Shown here: positions 1 to 10,039 of the stretch, one piece after another | Numbering within the stretch: position 1 is the stretch's first letter | Layout of the letters: the number at the start of each line of letters is the position of its first letter | Assembly: GCA_026706485.1 (NCBI GenBank) | Contig: JAPOYR010000011.1 | Coordinates: 186,001-250,000, forward strand | From: Chloroflexota bacterium | GTDB lineage: Bacteria; Chloroflexota; UBA11872 | DNA: 64,000 bases | Reading direction: 5' to 3' | Made by a program: the position numbers and the translations under genes | The notes under the pieces: generated by a model | Seen by the model: only the letters and a program-made list of their open reading frames with translations | What the model was told of the DNA's origin: nothing | Databases searched by the model: none

Positions 1-1050
1 ACGCTGATCCCGGTCGGCCTACTGGAAATCATCGCCGGACTCGGGCTGATCCTAATCGTGGCCGTCGGCGGCAACTGGACACTCGAGGGCATCGTGCCCG
101 TCGCCGACTTGTTCGTGTTCGTGGTGTATCTGGGGATGATCTACCAACCGATCATCCAGGTCGCGGCAATCGGCGAGGACATTCAAAAGGCCATCGCGAG
201 CACCGACCGCATCTTCGCGCTGCTGGACGTGCGCAGCAACATCGTGGACCGTCCCAACGCCCGTCCGCCCGAGAATCCTCGCTGGACCGTGGAGTTCGAC
301 CACGTGGAGTTCGCCTACGACCGCGGCGCGCCGGTGCTGCATGGCGTGGACTTCACCGTGCCGGAGGGATCGCTCGTTGCGCTTGTCGGGCCCACGGGCG
401 CCGGCAAGACCACCTGCACCAGCCTGATCCCGCGCTTCTACGACATTGACGGGGGCGCCGTGCGCATCAGCGGCGTGGACGTGCGCGACCTGCCGCTGGC
501 CTGGCTGCGCTCCAACATCTCGATGGTGCTGCAGGACGTCTTCCTCTTCGAGGGCAGCATTTGGGACAACATCGCCTTCGGCCGACCCGGCGCGAGCGAC
601 GCCGACATCCTGGCAGCCGCGCGGGCGGCCAACGTCGACGAGTTCGCCGAGCGCCTGCCCGGTGGCTACGACGCCCGCGTCGGCGAGCGCGGCGTGCGCC
701 TATCAGGGGGCCAACAGCAACGCATTTCCATTGCGCGGTCCATCCTCAAGGACGCCCCGATCCTCATCCTCGACGAAGCCACCTCGTCGGTGGACACCGA
801 GACGGAAGGCCTGATCCAGGAGTCGTTGTCCCAGCTGACCAAGGGCCGCACCACGATCGTCATCGCCCACCGGCTCTCCACCGTCCGCAGCGCCGACGTC
901 ATCGTGGGGCTGTCGGATGGGACGGTCGCGGAAACGGGCTCACATGAAGGACTCCTCGCGCAGGGCGGCTGGTACGCCCGCATGTTCGAGATTCAGGCAG
1001 GCACGGCGCGCTGGCAGCTTGGCGAGCGCCAGACCGTGCCGCAGGCATGA
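1..1050 (+). CDS. ABC exporter, fused membrane/ATPase half-transporter (5' truncated)
   Basis: The frame is open to the first base, so the N-terminal membrane domain lies outside the window; about 349 residues are visible. The first ~90 hold the last two membrane segments and the coupling region of a type I ABC exporter. A complete nucleotide-binding domain follows: Walker A GPTGAGKTT near residue 130, signature LSGGQQQR near 234, Walker B ILILDEATSSVD near 257 and the switch histidine in IAHRLST. This is the MsbA/LmrA/MdlB architecture; such proteins dimerise and export lipids, drugs or peptides. The substrate cannot be read from the sequence. Such half-transporters often come as heterodimer pairs, so the partner may lie just upstream. 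Confidence 0.93.
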   Translation, partial: TLIPVGLLEIIAGLGLILIVAVGGNWTLEGIVPVADLFVFVVYLGMIYQPIIQVAAIGEDIQKAIASTDRIFALLDVRSNIVDRPNARPPENPRWTVEFDHVEFAYDRGAPVLHGVDFTVPEGSLVALVGPTGAGKTTCTSLIPRFYDIDGGAVRISGVDVRDLPLAWLRSNISMVLQDVFLFEGSIWDNIAFGRPGASDADILAAARAANVDEFAERLPGGYDARVGERGVRLSGGQQQRISIARSILKDAPILILDEATSSVDTETEGLIQESLSQLTKGRTTIVIAHRLSTVRSADVIVGLSDGTVAETGSHEGLLAQGGWYARMFEIQAGTARWQLGERQTVPQA

Positions 1051-1087
1051 GGCAGGCGACCGCGCCTGCGCTCGCGGGGAGGAATCA

Positions 1088-1846
1088 ATGAGCGATCTCT
1101 CAGGACGCGCGGCCGTCGTCACCGGCGCGGGCACGGGGATCGGCGTGGGCATTGCCCGGCGCCTCGCCAAACACGGGGCACGAGTCATCGTCTCGGCATC
1201 GAGCAGCTTCGAGGGCGCCGAGCGTCTGGCGGCCGAGCTCCGCAGTGCGGGCGCCGACGTGCGCGCGGTGCAGTCGGACTTTCGCCGCGCCGCCAACGCC
1301 GCACACGTCGTGGAGGCGGCGCTGGACGCCTTCGGCCAGGTCGACATCCTGGTGAACAACGCCGGTCGCACCATGGTGAAGCCGTTCCACGAGTGCAATG
1401 AGCGGGACTGGGACGACCTGTTCAACGTCAATATCAAGTCCATGTTCGTGACCTGCCAGACCGCGCTCCCGGGCATGCTCGAGCGCGGCTTCGGACGCAT
1501 CATCAACATCAGCTCGGTGCACTCGCAGGTGCACGCGAAGGGCTACGTGATCTACTCGGCCACCAAGGGCGCCATCAACGAGTTCACCCGCAACCTGGCC
1601 GTCGATATCGGGCGCGACAACATCACGGCGAACGTCATCGCGCCGGGAGCCATCCACGTCGAGCGGTACGAGCGGGACAACGTGGACGAGTCGAACATGA
1701 TTCGCGGCATCCCGTCGGCTTCCGTCGGTACGCCCGCCGACATCGCCGGCGCCGCGGCCTTCCTGGCATCCGAGGACGCGCGCTACGTCAACGGCGCGGT
1801 GCTGTTCGTTGACGGCGGCCTCACCGCACGCATGAGCATCGAGTAA
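1088..1846 (+). CDS. SDR family NAD(P)-dependent oxidoreductase
   Basis: A 252-residue classical short-chain dehydrogenase. It has the cofactor motif TGAGTGIG near the N-terminus, the NNAG motif of strand 4, the catalytic Ser in INISS, YSATK for Tyr/Lys, and a normal C-terminal end with VDGG. The ATG at 1088 is chosen because it places the Rossmann motif about 12 residues in and follows a GGGGAGG ribosome-binding site; a longer frame upstream overlaps the ABC exporter and is not family-like. The motifs are those of 3-oxoacyl-ACP reductase/glucose dehydrogenase-type enzymes, but the substrate is not predictable. Confidence 0.92.
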   Translation: MSDLSGRAAVVTGAGTGIGVGIARRLAKHGARVIVSASSSFEGAERLAAELRSAGADVRAVQSDFRRAANAAHVVEAALDAFGQVDILVNNAGRTMVKPFHECNERDWDDLFNVNIKSMFVTCQTALPGMLERGFGRIINISSVHSQVHAKGYVIYSATKGAINEFTRNLAVDIGRDNITANVIAPGAIHVERYERDNVDESNMIRGIPSASVGTPADIAGAAAFLASEDARYVNGAVLFVDGGLTARMSIE

Positions 1847-2064
1847 GGCCGACCCGTCCGGTAGAAAACGGTACATCTCGGGCGGCGGCTGTCGAGTAGC
1901 ATTGGGCAGCCCCTGAAGGCTCACTCAAGCGAGGTCCCGACGACGCCTGACACCGGCTACACACGCGATGGCTTTAGGGCCAGTATTGGTGTATCGGGTA
2001 TGGCATTCAGGCATCCGGTCATCGCCGCATTCGACCAACGGCCGACGCCCGAGCAGTTGCGATC

Positions 2065-3231
2065 ATGAGCCTTCGGCTGGTCGTTCCGCGTGAGCTGCGC
2101 CTGGGCGAATCGCGAGTGGCGCTCGTGCCCGATGCAGTCGCCCAGCTTGTCGACGAGGGCTTTGCCGTCGTGGTCGAACGCGGCGCCGGAGTCCGATCGT
2201 TCGCCGACGACGACGCGTACCGTGCCAACGGTGCGAACGTCATCGACGAGCGAGCCGCGCTGCTTCGTAACGCCGACGTGGTGCTCACGGTGCGCGGGCT
2301 CGGCGGGAGCGACGACGAGTCGTTCACGTGCGACTTGGCGTGTCTCCGACACGGCGCGGCGGTCGTGGGCCTGCTCGATCCCTACAGCGACGAGGACCGC
2401 ATCCAGGCCATGGCTGATCGGGGCGTTCTGGCATTCGCGCTCGAGCGCATGCCGCGCATCACCCGAGCGCAGAGCATGGACGTGCTCAGCTCAATGTCCA
2501 CCATCACCGGCTACCAGGCGGTCCTGCTGGCCGCGCGGACCTCGCCGCGCATGTTTCCCTTGCTGATGACCGCCGCCGGGACGCTGGCCGCGGCCCGCGT
2601 GCTGGTCCTGGGGGCGGGCGTGGCCGGTTTGCAGGCCATCGCGACCGCCCGGCGCCTGGGCGCCCTGGTACAGGCCTACGACGTGCGCCCGGTCGTTCGC
2701 GAGCAGGTCGAGAGCCTGGGCGCCACGTTTGTCTCGTTCGATGGCGAGCACAGCGGCGACACCGCCGGCGGCTACGCCACCGAGCAATCCGAGGTCTTCT
2801 ACGCCCGTGAACGGAAAATGCTGGCCGACGCGCTGCGTGACGTGGATGTCGCCATCACCACCGCGCTCGTGCTGGGACGACGCGCCCCCACGCTCATCAC
2901 GGCCGCCGCCGTGGCGGGGATGCGGCCGGGATCGGTCATCGTCGACCTGGCCGCCGAGCGCGGGGGGAACTGCGAGCTCAGCGAGCCGGGTGAAACCGTC
3001 GTTCGCCACGGCGTATCGATTGCCGCGCCGCTTGACCTGGCGTCGAGCGCGCCGGTCCACGCGAGCCAGATGTACGCCCGCAACGTGTCGACCTTTCTGC
3101 GCCACATCGCATCGCCGCACGGACTAACGCTCGATGCCGACGACGAGATCGTGCGCGAGACCATGGTGACCCCGACCTCGCTCCTCCCCGAGGAGTCTCC
3201 CGCCGACGTGGCCTCGGTAGCGGGAGCGTAG
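2065..3231 (+). CDS. pntAA: NAD(P) transhydrogenase alpha subunit, part 1 (NAD-binding domain I)
   Basis: A 388-residue soluble domain I (dI) of proton-translocating transhydrogenase, related to alanine dehydrogenase. It opens with the family start (PRELRLGESRVALVP) and carries the NAD-binding loop VLGAGVAGLQAIATARRLGA in mid protein, followed by YDVRP. dI transfers hydride from NADH to NADP bound on dIII. The alpha chain is split: the membrane helices are in the next gene, which begins on the base after this stop codon, so the two are certainly co-transcribed. Its role with pntAB and pntB is to make NADPH at the expense of the proton gradient. Confidence 0.95.
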   Translation: MSLRLVVPRELRLGESRVALVPDAVAQLVDEGFAVVVERGAGVRSFADDDAYRANGANVIDERAALLRNADVVLTVRGLGGSDDESFTCDLACLRHGAAVVGLLDPYSDEDRIQAMADRGVLAFALERMPRITRAQSMDVLSSMSTITGYQAVLLAARTSPRMFPLLMTAAGTLAAARVLVLGAGVAGLQAIATARRLGALVQAYDVRPVVREQVESLGATFVSFDGEHSGDTAGGYATEQSEVFYARERKMLADALRDVDVAITTALVLGRRAPTLITAAAVAGMRPGSVIVDLAAERGGNCELSEPGETVVRHGVSIAAPLDLASSAPVHASQMYARNVSTFLRHIASPHGLTLDADDEIVRETMVTPTSLLPEESPADVASVAGA

Positions 3232-3516
3232 ATGGAAGTCTTCATCCTCGCGCTCACGGTGTTCCTGCTCGCCGCGTTCATCGGGTTTGAAGTCATCACC
3301 AAAGTCCCGCCGACCCTGCACACGCCGCTCATGTCCGGCGCCAACGCGATCTCCGGAGTCTCCATCGTCGGAGCCATCATCGCCGCCGGCGCGCAGCAGA
3401 CGACGCTGGCCGCGGCCCTGGGCGTGGCGGCGCTGATCCTGGCCACCGTGAATGTCGTGGGCGGATTCCTGGTCACGCACCGCATGCTCTCGATGTTCCG
3501 GTCGCGGAAGAAGTAG
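3232..3516 (+). CDS. pntAB: NAD(P) transhydrogenase alpha subunit, part 2 (membrane domain)
   Basis: A 94-residue, almost entirely hydrophobic protein with about three membrane helices. It contains the family-specific stretch TPLMSGANAISG in the first loop and VVGGFLVTHRML before a basic end. This is the short membrane piece of the alpha chain as seen in Rhodospirillum and actinobacterial three-gene transhydrogenases. It directly abuts pntAA (stop then ATG) and is followed after 3 bp by pntB. Together with the PntB helices it forms the proton channel. Confidence 0.95.
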   Translation: MEVFILALTVFLLAAFIGFEVITKVPPTLHTPLMSGANAISGVSIVGAIIAAGAQQTTLAAALGVAALILATVNVVGGFLVTHRMLSMFRSRKK

Positions 3517-3519
3517 CGC

Positions 3520-4908
3520 GTGCCCGAGGGCGTCGTCAACGGCGCGTATCTGGTCGCCGCGACGCTATTCATCCTCGGCCTGCGCGGACTGGCGACCATT
3601 CGCGGCGCCCGTCGCGGAAACGTGCTCAGCTCCCTCGGGATGCTGGTGGCCATCGTCGTGACCTTGCTCGACCGCAAGATCATCGGATTCGAGTTGGTGG
3701 CCATTGGCTTGGGCGTCGGCGCGGCCCTCGGCGCCATCCTTGCCCTGCGGGTGCACATGACCGCCATGCCCCAACTGGTCGCGGCATTCAACGGGTTCGG
3801 CGGCGGAGCCTCGGCGCTCGTCGCGGGCAGCGCCATCGCCTCTGGCACGGTGATGACGGCGGCGACGGAGTTGCAAGCCGTGGCGGCGGGAGCGATCAGC
3901 GGTCTGGTCGGCGCGCTGACCTTCGCCGGTAGCGCGGTGGCCTGGGGCAAGCTGCAGGAGGTCCTGCGCTGGCAGCCAGGCAACACGTCCCTCCACCACG
4001 GCATCAATGGGGTCCTGGGCGCAGGGACGCTCGCCCTCGTTGCCCTGGTCATTGTCGACGTCTCGCTGCAATGGCCGTTTTGGGCGCTCGTGGCCGCCGC
4101 GGCGATCTTGGGGGCGCGACTCACCCTGCCCATCGGCGGCGCCGACATGCCGGTGGTGATCGCGCTTCTCAACTCGGCCTCCGGCCTCGCCGCCGCGGCC
4201 ACCGGCTTCGTGCTGAGCAACAACGTGCTGATCATCGGCGGTGCGCTGGTGGGCGCGTCGGGCTTCATCCTCACCACGCTCATGAGCCGCGCCATGAATC
4301 GCTCGGTGCTCAGCGTGTTGTTCGGCACGCTCGGACCCTCCGAGGGCGGTCCGGGCGACGAGATATACGAGGGGCGCATCAAGCGGACGAGCCCCGAGGA
4401 GGCCGCCCTGCTGCTGCGCGACGCCCGCAGCGTCATGATCGTGCCCGGCTACGGCATGGCGGTGGCCCAAGCGCAACACGCCGTGCGCGACCTGTCGGCG
4501 GAGCTCGAGCGGCGCGGCGTGGACGTGAAGTACGCCATCCATCCGGTCGCGGGCCGCATGCCCGGCCACATGAACGTGCTGCTCGCCGAAGCCGACGTGC
4601 CCTACGAGCAGCTCTTCGACTTGGAGCAACTGGTCGGGACCTTTGCGCAGACGGACGTGGCGCTGGTGATCGGCGCCAACGACGTCGTCAATCCGCTGGC
4701 GCGTGAAGACCCCACCAGCCCGATCTACGGCATGCCGATCCTCGACGTCGACAAGGCCCGCACCGTCGTCGTCATCAAGCGCAGCCTGAGTCCGGGATTC
4801 GCGGGAATTCCGAACTCGCTCTTCGCCGCGCCGAACACGGCCATGCTCTTCGGCGACGGCGAGGAGGCGTTGCGAGAGCTGATCGGCGAACTGAAGGCGA
4901 CCGGCTAG
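3520..4908 (+). CDS. pntB: NAD(P) transhydrogenase beta subunit
   Basis: A 462-residue protein with about nine membrane helices in the first ~280 residues, then the soluble NADP-binding domain III. Domain III shows the signature GYGMAVAQAQHAV and the GANDVVNP motif that contacts NADP, and ends with PNTAMLFGDG as in the family. It starts at GTG 3520, 3 bp after pntAB, with no competing start in frame nearby. Last gene of the pnt operon; it converges on the WD40 gene with only 6 bp between the stop codons. Confidence 0.96.
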   Translation: MPEGVVNGAYLVAATLFILGLRGLATIRGARRGNVLSSLGMLVAIVVTLLDRKIIGFELVAIGLGVGAALGAILALRVHMTAMPQLVAAFNGFGGGASALVAGSAIASGTVMTAATELQAVAAGAISGLVGALTFAGSAVAWGKLQEVLRWQPGNTSLHHGINGVLGAGTLALVALVIVDVSLQWPFWALVAAAAILGARLTLPIGGADMPVVIALLNSASGLAAAATGFVLSNNVLIIGGALVGASGFILTTLMSRAMNRSVLSVLFGTLGPSEGGPGDEIYEGRIKRTSPEEAALLLRDARSVMIVPGYGMAVAQAQHAVRDLSAELERRGVDVKYAIHPVAGRMPGHMNVLLAEADVPYEQLFDLEQLVGTFAQTDVALVIGANDVVNPLAREDPTSPIYGMPILDVDKARTVVVIKRSLSPGFAGIPNSLFAAPNTAMLFGDGEEALRELIGELKATG

Positions 4909-4914
4909 AGCAAC

Positions 4915-7900
4915 CTACCCCGGCGCGGCCGCCACGCCCCACAGGCGCGCGGTGCCGTCGAAGGCGGCGCTGGCTGCCAGGTCGCCGGCCGCGCTGAGCT
5001 GGATGTTCACGATCGGGGCACCGTGCCCCTCGTGGACGCGCAGCGGCTCACCCGATGCCGTGTCCCACCAGCGCAGCGTGCCGCTCCGATGTCCTGAAAC
5101 CAACAGCGCGGAAATGGGGCTGAACGCCACGGCCAGCGTGCCGGATTCCGGGCTCTCCAAGCGCCGGATCGACGCGCCCTCCACGCCGTCCCACAGGATG
5201 ACCGCGCCATCATCGAGCGCTCCCGCGATCGGCCCGCCGTTCGCGTGGATCGCAACCGCCCGCACGGGCACGCCATTGGACGGCAACTGGACCGGTGTCA
5301 GGCTGGAGAGATCCCAGAGATTGACCAGACCATCGATATCGGAGGTGACCAGTCGATCCCCTGTGGGAGCGAACTGCAGCGCATCCACCAACGTCGTGTG
5401 CGCGGACAGGGAGGTCACCAGGCTCCATGTTTCCGTGTGCCAAACCCGGACGATGCCGTCGCTCCATCCGGTTGCCAGCAGGCCGCCGTCGGGGCTGAAC
5501 GCGGCGGCGCCGATGGTCGCCTGCGGCAGCGCCTCCGGCGCAAAGCTATCGACCGCGGTGCCGCTGGAGGCGTCCCACATGCGAAGCGGCGGACCGTCCG
5601 CCGAGCCGCCGCTGACGAGCCGCGACCCGTCTGGACTGAACGCCAGCGCGTGCGCCAATCCGGTGTGGTAGTCAATGGACCCGGCGGTGAGCCCGCTCGG
5701 AAGCCCCACCAGCTGGATGGTTCCCGCGGGATGTGATGCCGCCAATTGCCTGGCATCGCTTCGCAACGCGACGCGGGTGGCGTCGCCATAGGCGCCAAGT
5801 CGATGCCGCAGCCGTCCGTCAGGCAGGCTCCACAGCGCCACGGCCAGGTGCCTCACGGCACACGCCAGGGACGCGCCGTCGCCCGTGACCGCCAGCGACC
5901 CGCGACTCACGGCGCCGGCCCGGTCCTGCAAGTCCAGGAGCACCGCGCCCGTGACCGCGTCCCACACGAGGACTCGCTCCGTGCCGTCCGCGGCCGCGAT
6001 CCACCTTCCATCCGGGCCAAAGACCACGTCGTCCGCATCGAACCGGAGTCCGCTCAGCGTGGTTTGGCGCGTCTGGCTGGCCAGGTCCCAAATGCCCACC
6101 GATCCACCGGCCTCGGCGGCAGCCAATAGCGTGCCCGCCGCATTGAACGCCAGCGCGCGAATCGGGCGTGTGGCGTCGCCGAAAGCCGCCTCCACCGTGC
6201 CCTGCCGCACGTCCCAAATCGCAATGTTTCCATCGTCGCCGCCGGCGGCCAGCAGCGGCCGCGCGGGATGGAACGCCACCGCACGCGCGGCCGCGGCTTC
6301 CGGCGCCAGTTGCCGATCGACCGCACCATCGCTTCCCTGCCACACGCCGACCGTCCCAGCGGCCCCCGTGGCCGCCACCGCGGCGCCGGTGTCGTCGATC
6401 GCCAGACCGGTCACCTCGGAGTCGAGTCGAGACGACCACCGACGCATGCCGGTGGAGGCGTCCCAGGCGCTGAGCGTGCCGTCGGAGTGGCCGCTGATCA
6501 GGGCGCCATCACAGGCGGCCAGCGCCGTGACCGCGGAACCGGGCGCATCGTTGGTTCCGGTCGACCAGCGCCGAACTTCTCGGCCTGACTCGCCGTCAAA
6601 GACGCTGATCAAGCCAATGCTGGAGCCAACGGCAATCTCTCCGCCCGGCAACGCCGCCACCGCCTGCGCTTTCCCCAAACCCACGCGATGGAGTTGGGCC
6701 AGGCGGGCCAGGTTGTCCGCGCGTATCGGTTCCAGGTCGGCGGGAAGCGCCTGACTTTCACGATCGAGCGGAAACCGCCCGCCGGCATCCGCCACCGTCA
6801 CCCCGGCCGGAGCCGGAGTAGGCGTCGCCGCCGTTGGCTCCGGCGTCGCTTGTGGGGTCGCCGTGGGCGAGACGGTTGGCGTCGCGGGCGGCTCCGCCGG
6901 ACGCTGCGGCGCCACCTCACGGATGATGGTTCGTGTGACCGGAACCTCACGCACCACGTCACGCGTCACGACGCGATCTACCGTGACGACCTTGACCACT
7001 TCCTGTGGCAGCAGGCGCTCCACCTGCACCACCGGTTGCCGCCGACCCACCAGCACGCCAATCGCCGCGGCCCCGGCGGCGACGGCGGCCCCACCCAGGG
7101 CCGTTGTTGATACCGCCAGAAGCAGTTGGCGGCGCGAAACCGCGCCTCGGGACTCCTCGTGCCCCCGCCGCGGTCCGGCCCGAAACCGGTCGCTTGCGGG
7201 GGCCGGCGCCGCCGGGGCGAGTGCACGCTCCGTGGCCTTGATGTCCTCAATCCGCGCCCGCACCTCGTCGGCCGATGGGGGCCGGTCGTCGGGATCCTTG
7301 GCCAGCAGGTGGAGCATCAGCTGCTCGACAACCGGCGGCACGTCGTCGCGATGCGACGCCAACGGTGGCACGGACGCCCGCCGGTGCAGATCAAGCACCG
7401 CCAGCGGCGTATCGGCCCGGAACGGCGGCACGCCGGCCAGCAACTCGAACAACACCGTGCCCAGCGAATACAGGTCGGCCTGGGCGGTCGCGCGGCGTCC
7501 GGCCGCGCGCTCGGGCGCGATGTAGGCCGTCGCGCCCGACGGGTCGAGCTCATGCTGCGGGGCCGTGCCGGCGTCGAGGATCTTGACCCGGCCGTGCTGG
7601 AGCTTGACGTTCTCGGGCGTCAGATTGCGATGGGAAAGGCCCAGGGCATGCATCGCCGCCAGGCCAGCCGCAATCGACGCGGTGATGTCGAGCGCTTCCG
7701 TCACGCTGATCGGACCGCGAGCTTCCAGGTATTGCCGCAGCGTCAGACCGCCGGCCAACTCCATGACGACGCACCAGCGACCGTCGACTTCTTCGGCGCG
7801 GTGGACCTGCGCCACGCAGGGATGCTCGATGCGCCGGGCGAGTTTGACCTCGCGCTCGAGCTGCGCCATCAGTTCCCGACGCTGCGCGAGATGCTCGTGG

Positions 7901-8025
7901 ACGACGAGCACCGCCACGTCGCCGCTGCCATCGGATCGGGCGGCGCGGAACACGGCGCCGCGTGGACCGGCGCCAATGCTCACGCCGCGCTCGAGACCCT
8001 CGAGCGGCGGCCAGGCGTCAATCAC
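4915..8025 (-). CDS. Membrane-anchored kinase-like protein with 14 WD40 repeats (probable pseudokinase)
   Basis: 1036 residues: a Ser/Thr-kinase fold at ~1-265, a basic/Ala-rich linker, one membrane segment at ~298-326, a Pro/Thr-rich stalk at ~370-410, and a run of fourteen ~40-residue WD40 repeats from ~435 to the end, enough for two seven-bladed propellers. The glycine loop (GAGPRG, 18-23), helix-C Glu59, Asn139, Asp151 and APE (170-172) are kept. However, the strand-3 ATP lysine is Leu40 (AVLVV), HRD reads HRN (Asn134), LKPEN reads LTPEN, and DFG reads DAG. The family normally phosphorylates targets with the propeller as sensor outside the membrane; here catalysis is probably lost or very weak. 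It stands alone on the minus strand next to an ABC exporter operon. Confidence 0.9.
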   Translation of the reverse strand: MIDAWPPLEGLERGVSIGAGPRGAVFRAARSDGSGDVAVLVVHEHLAQRRELMAQLEREVKLARRIEHPCVAQVHRAEEVDGRWCVVMELAGGLTLRQYLEARGPISVTEALDITASIAAGLAAMHALGLSHRNLTPENVKLQHGRVKILDAGTAPQHELDPSGATAYIAPERAAGRRATAQADLYSLGTVLFELLAGVPPFRADTPLAVLDLHRRASVPPLASHRDDVPPVVEQLMLHLLAKDPDDRPPSADEVRARIEDIKATERALAPAAPAPASDRFRAGPRRGHEESRGAVSRRQLLLAVSTTALGGAAVAAGAAAIGVLVGRRQPVVQVERLLPQEVVKVVTVDRVVTRDVVREVPVTRTIIREVAPQRPAEPPATPTVSPTATPQATPEPTAATPTPAPAGVTVADAGGRFPLDRESQALPADLEPIRADNLARLAQLHRVGLGKAQAVAALPGGEIAVGSSIGLISVFDGESGREVRRWSTGTNDAPGSAVTALAACDGALISGHSDGTLSAWDASTGMRRWSSRLDSEVTGLAIDDTGAAVAATGAAGTVGVWQGSDGAVDRQLAPEAAAARAVAFHPARPLLAAGGDDGNIAIWDVRQGTVEAAFGDATRPIRALAFNAAGTLLAAAEAGGSVGIWDLASQTRQTTLSGLRFDADDVVFGPDGRWIAAADGTERVLVWDAVTGAVLLDLQDRAGAVSRGSLAVTGDGASLACAVRHLAVALWSLPDGRLRHRLGAYGDATRVALRSDARQLAASHPAGTIQLVGLPSGLTAGSIDYHTGLAHALAFSPDGSRLVSGGSADGPPLRMWDASSGTAVDSFAPEALPQATIGAAAFSPDGGLLATGWSDGIVRVWHTETWSLVTSLSAHTTLVDALQFAPTGDRLVTSDIDGLVNLWDLSSLTPVQLPSNGVPVRAVAIHANGGPIAGALDDGAVILWDGVEGASIRRLESPESGTLAVAFSPISALLVSGHRSGTLRWWDTASGEPLRVHEGHGAPIVNIQLSAAGDLAASAAFDGTARLWGVAAAPG

Positions 8026-8109
8026 GCCGGCGCCAGGCGCGTTGGCATTGCGGAGTCACAGGTTCCGATTGTAAAGGCGGCTTCACCAACCGCCACGAAA
8101 TCGCGTGCG

Positions 8110-8901
8110 CTAGGAAAGTCGTCGGTACTGCGTGATGGCCACGGTCGAGAACAGCACCACCAAGCCGACGGTCCAGGCGGCCGCCTGCCATAGCGACGGC
8201 ATGATCTCGCCGCCCTGCGACAACCCTCGCAACAGGTCCACCGTCACCGTGATCGGATTGACGCTCGCGAAGGCTTCCAACCACCCAGGCATCGTGTGCA
8301 CCGGCACGAACATCGAGCTCATGAAGGTGAGCGGAAAGATCCAGATGAACCCCGCCACCTGCGCCGTCTCGGCTTCGCGCACCGACACGCCGATCGCCGC
8401 CGAGATCCACGAGAACGCCTGCCCGAAGATCACGAGGATGATTGGAACGGCGATGATCGCCGCCGCGTTCGCATTGAAGCGAAAGCCGATGGCATAGCCC
8501 ACGCCGATCATCAGCAGCACCACGAAGACGTTGCGCACGGTATCGGCGAGGATCCGCCCCGCCATCACCGCGGACCGCGCCATCGGCAGCGAGCGATAGC
8601 GATCGACCATGCCGGACGAGAGGTCCTCGGCCAGGCCAACTCCCGTCTGCACCGCACCGAACACTACTGTCTGCACCAGGATTCCCGGCAGCAGGAAGTC
8701 GATGTAGTTGACCGACCCAACGTCAATGGCCCCGCCGAAGACGTAGGTAAACAGCAGCACGAACATGACGGGGTTGATGGTGGAAAACACCAGCAGCTCG
8801 GGCGACCGCACATAGCGAATGAGGTTGCGCCGAGCCATGGCCAGCGTGTCGGCCAGGGCCCACCGCGCCTCGATGCGCAGCGCCGTCAGGGTGTCATGCA
8901 C
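8110..8901 (-). CDS. ABC-2 type exporter permease (DrrB-like)
   Basis: 263 residues with about six membrane helices and the ABC-2 family layout of DrrB/NodJ proteins: an amphipathic N-terminus (RNLIRYVRSPELL), then helices, with the conserved loop DLSSGMVDRYRSLPM in the middle. It pairs with the ATPase gene 20 bp upstream (8922-9926), so the two form a drug or polyketide-type efflux system related to daunorubicin resistance. The substrate is unknown; no biosynthetic genes for an antibiotic are visible nearby. Confidence 0.92.
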   Translation of the reverse strand: MHDTLTALRIEARWALADTLAMARRNLIRYVRSPELLVFSTINPVMFVLLFTYVFGGAIDVGSVNYIDFLLPGILVQTVVFGAVQTGVGLAEDLSSGMVDRYRSLPMARSAVMAGRILADTVRNVFVVLLMIGVGYAIGFRFNANAAAIIAVPIILVIFGQAFSWISAAIGVSVREAETAQVAGFIWIFPLTFMSSMFVPVHTMPGWLEAFASVNPITVTVDLLRGLSQGGEIMPSLWQAAAWTVGLVVLFSTVAITQYRRLS

Positions 8902-8921
8902 GGCCCAGTCGTCCTTTCGCG

Positions 8922-9926
<1,005 letters not shown>

Positions 9927-9932
9927 GGTCCA

Positions 9933-9939
9933 CCCTCCT
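9933..9939 (-). promoter_or_regulatory. Strong Shine-Dalgarno site that selects a TTG start
   Basis: Read on the minus strand this is AGGAGGG, six bases before TTG 9926 of the DrrA-like ATPase. The first in-frame ATG (9893) has no comparable site, so the TTG is the better start. Confidence 0.6.
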
Positions 9940-10039
9940 GGATTGGGGCGCGCGCGGCGTCAGCGGCCGCGCGGGCGTTCCCCATCTAGGTATAACCGGG
10001 CAGGCGCCCGGCGCCAAGCGCTGTTTTGTGCCGCGGCGC

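Noticed and set aside
917-1087. Earlier start for the SDR gene
   Set aside because: It overlaps the ABC exporter's end, and the translated extension is unlike SDR N-termini; ATG 1088 has a good ribosome-binding site.
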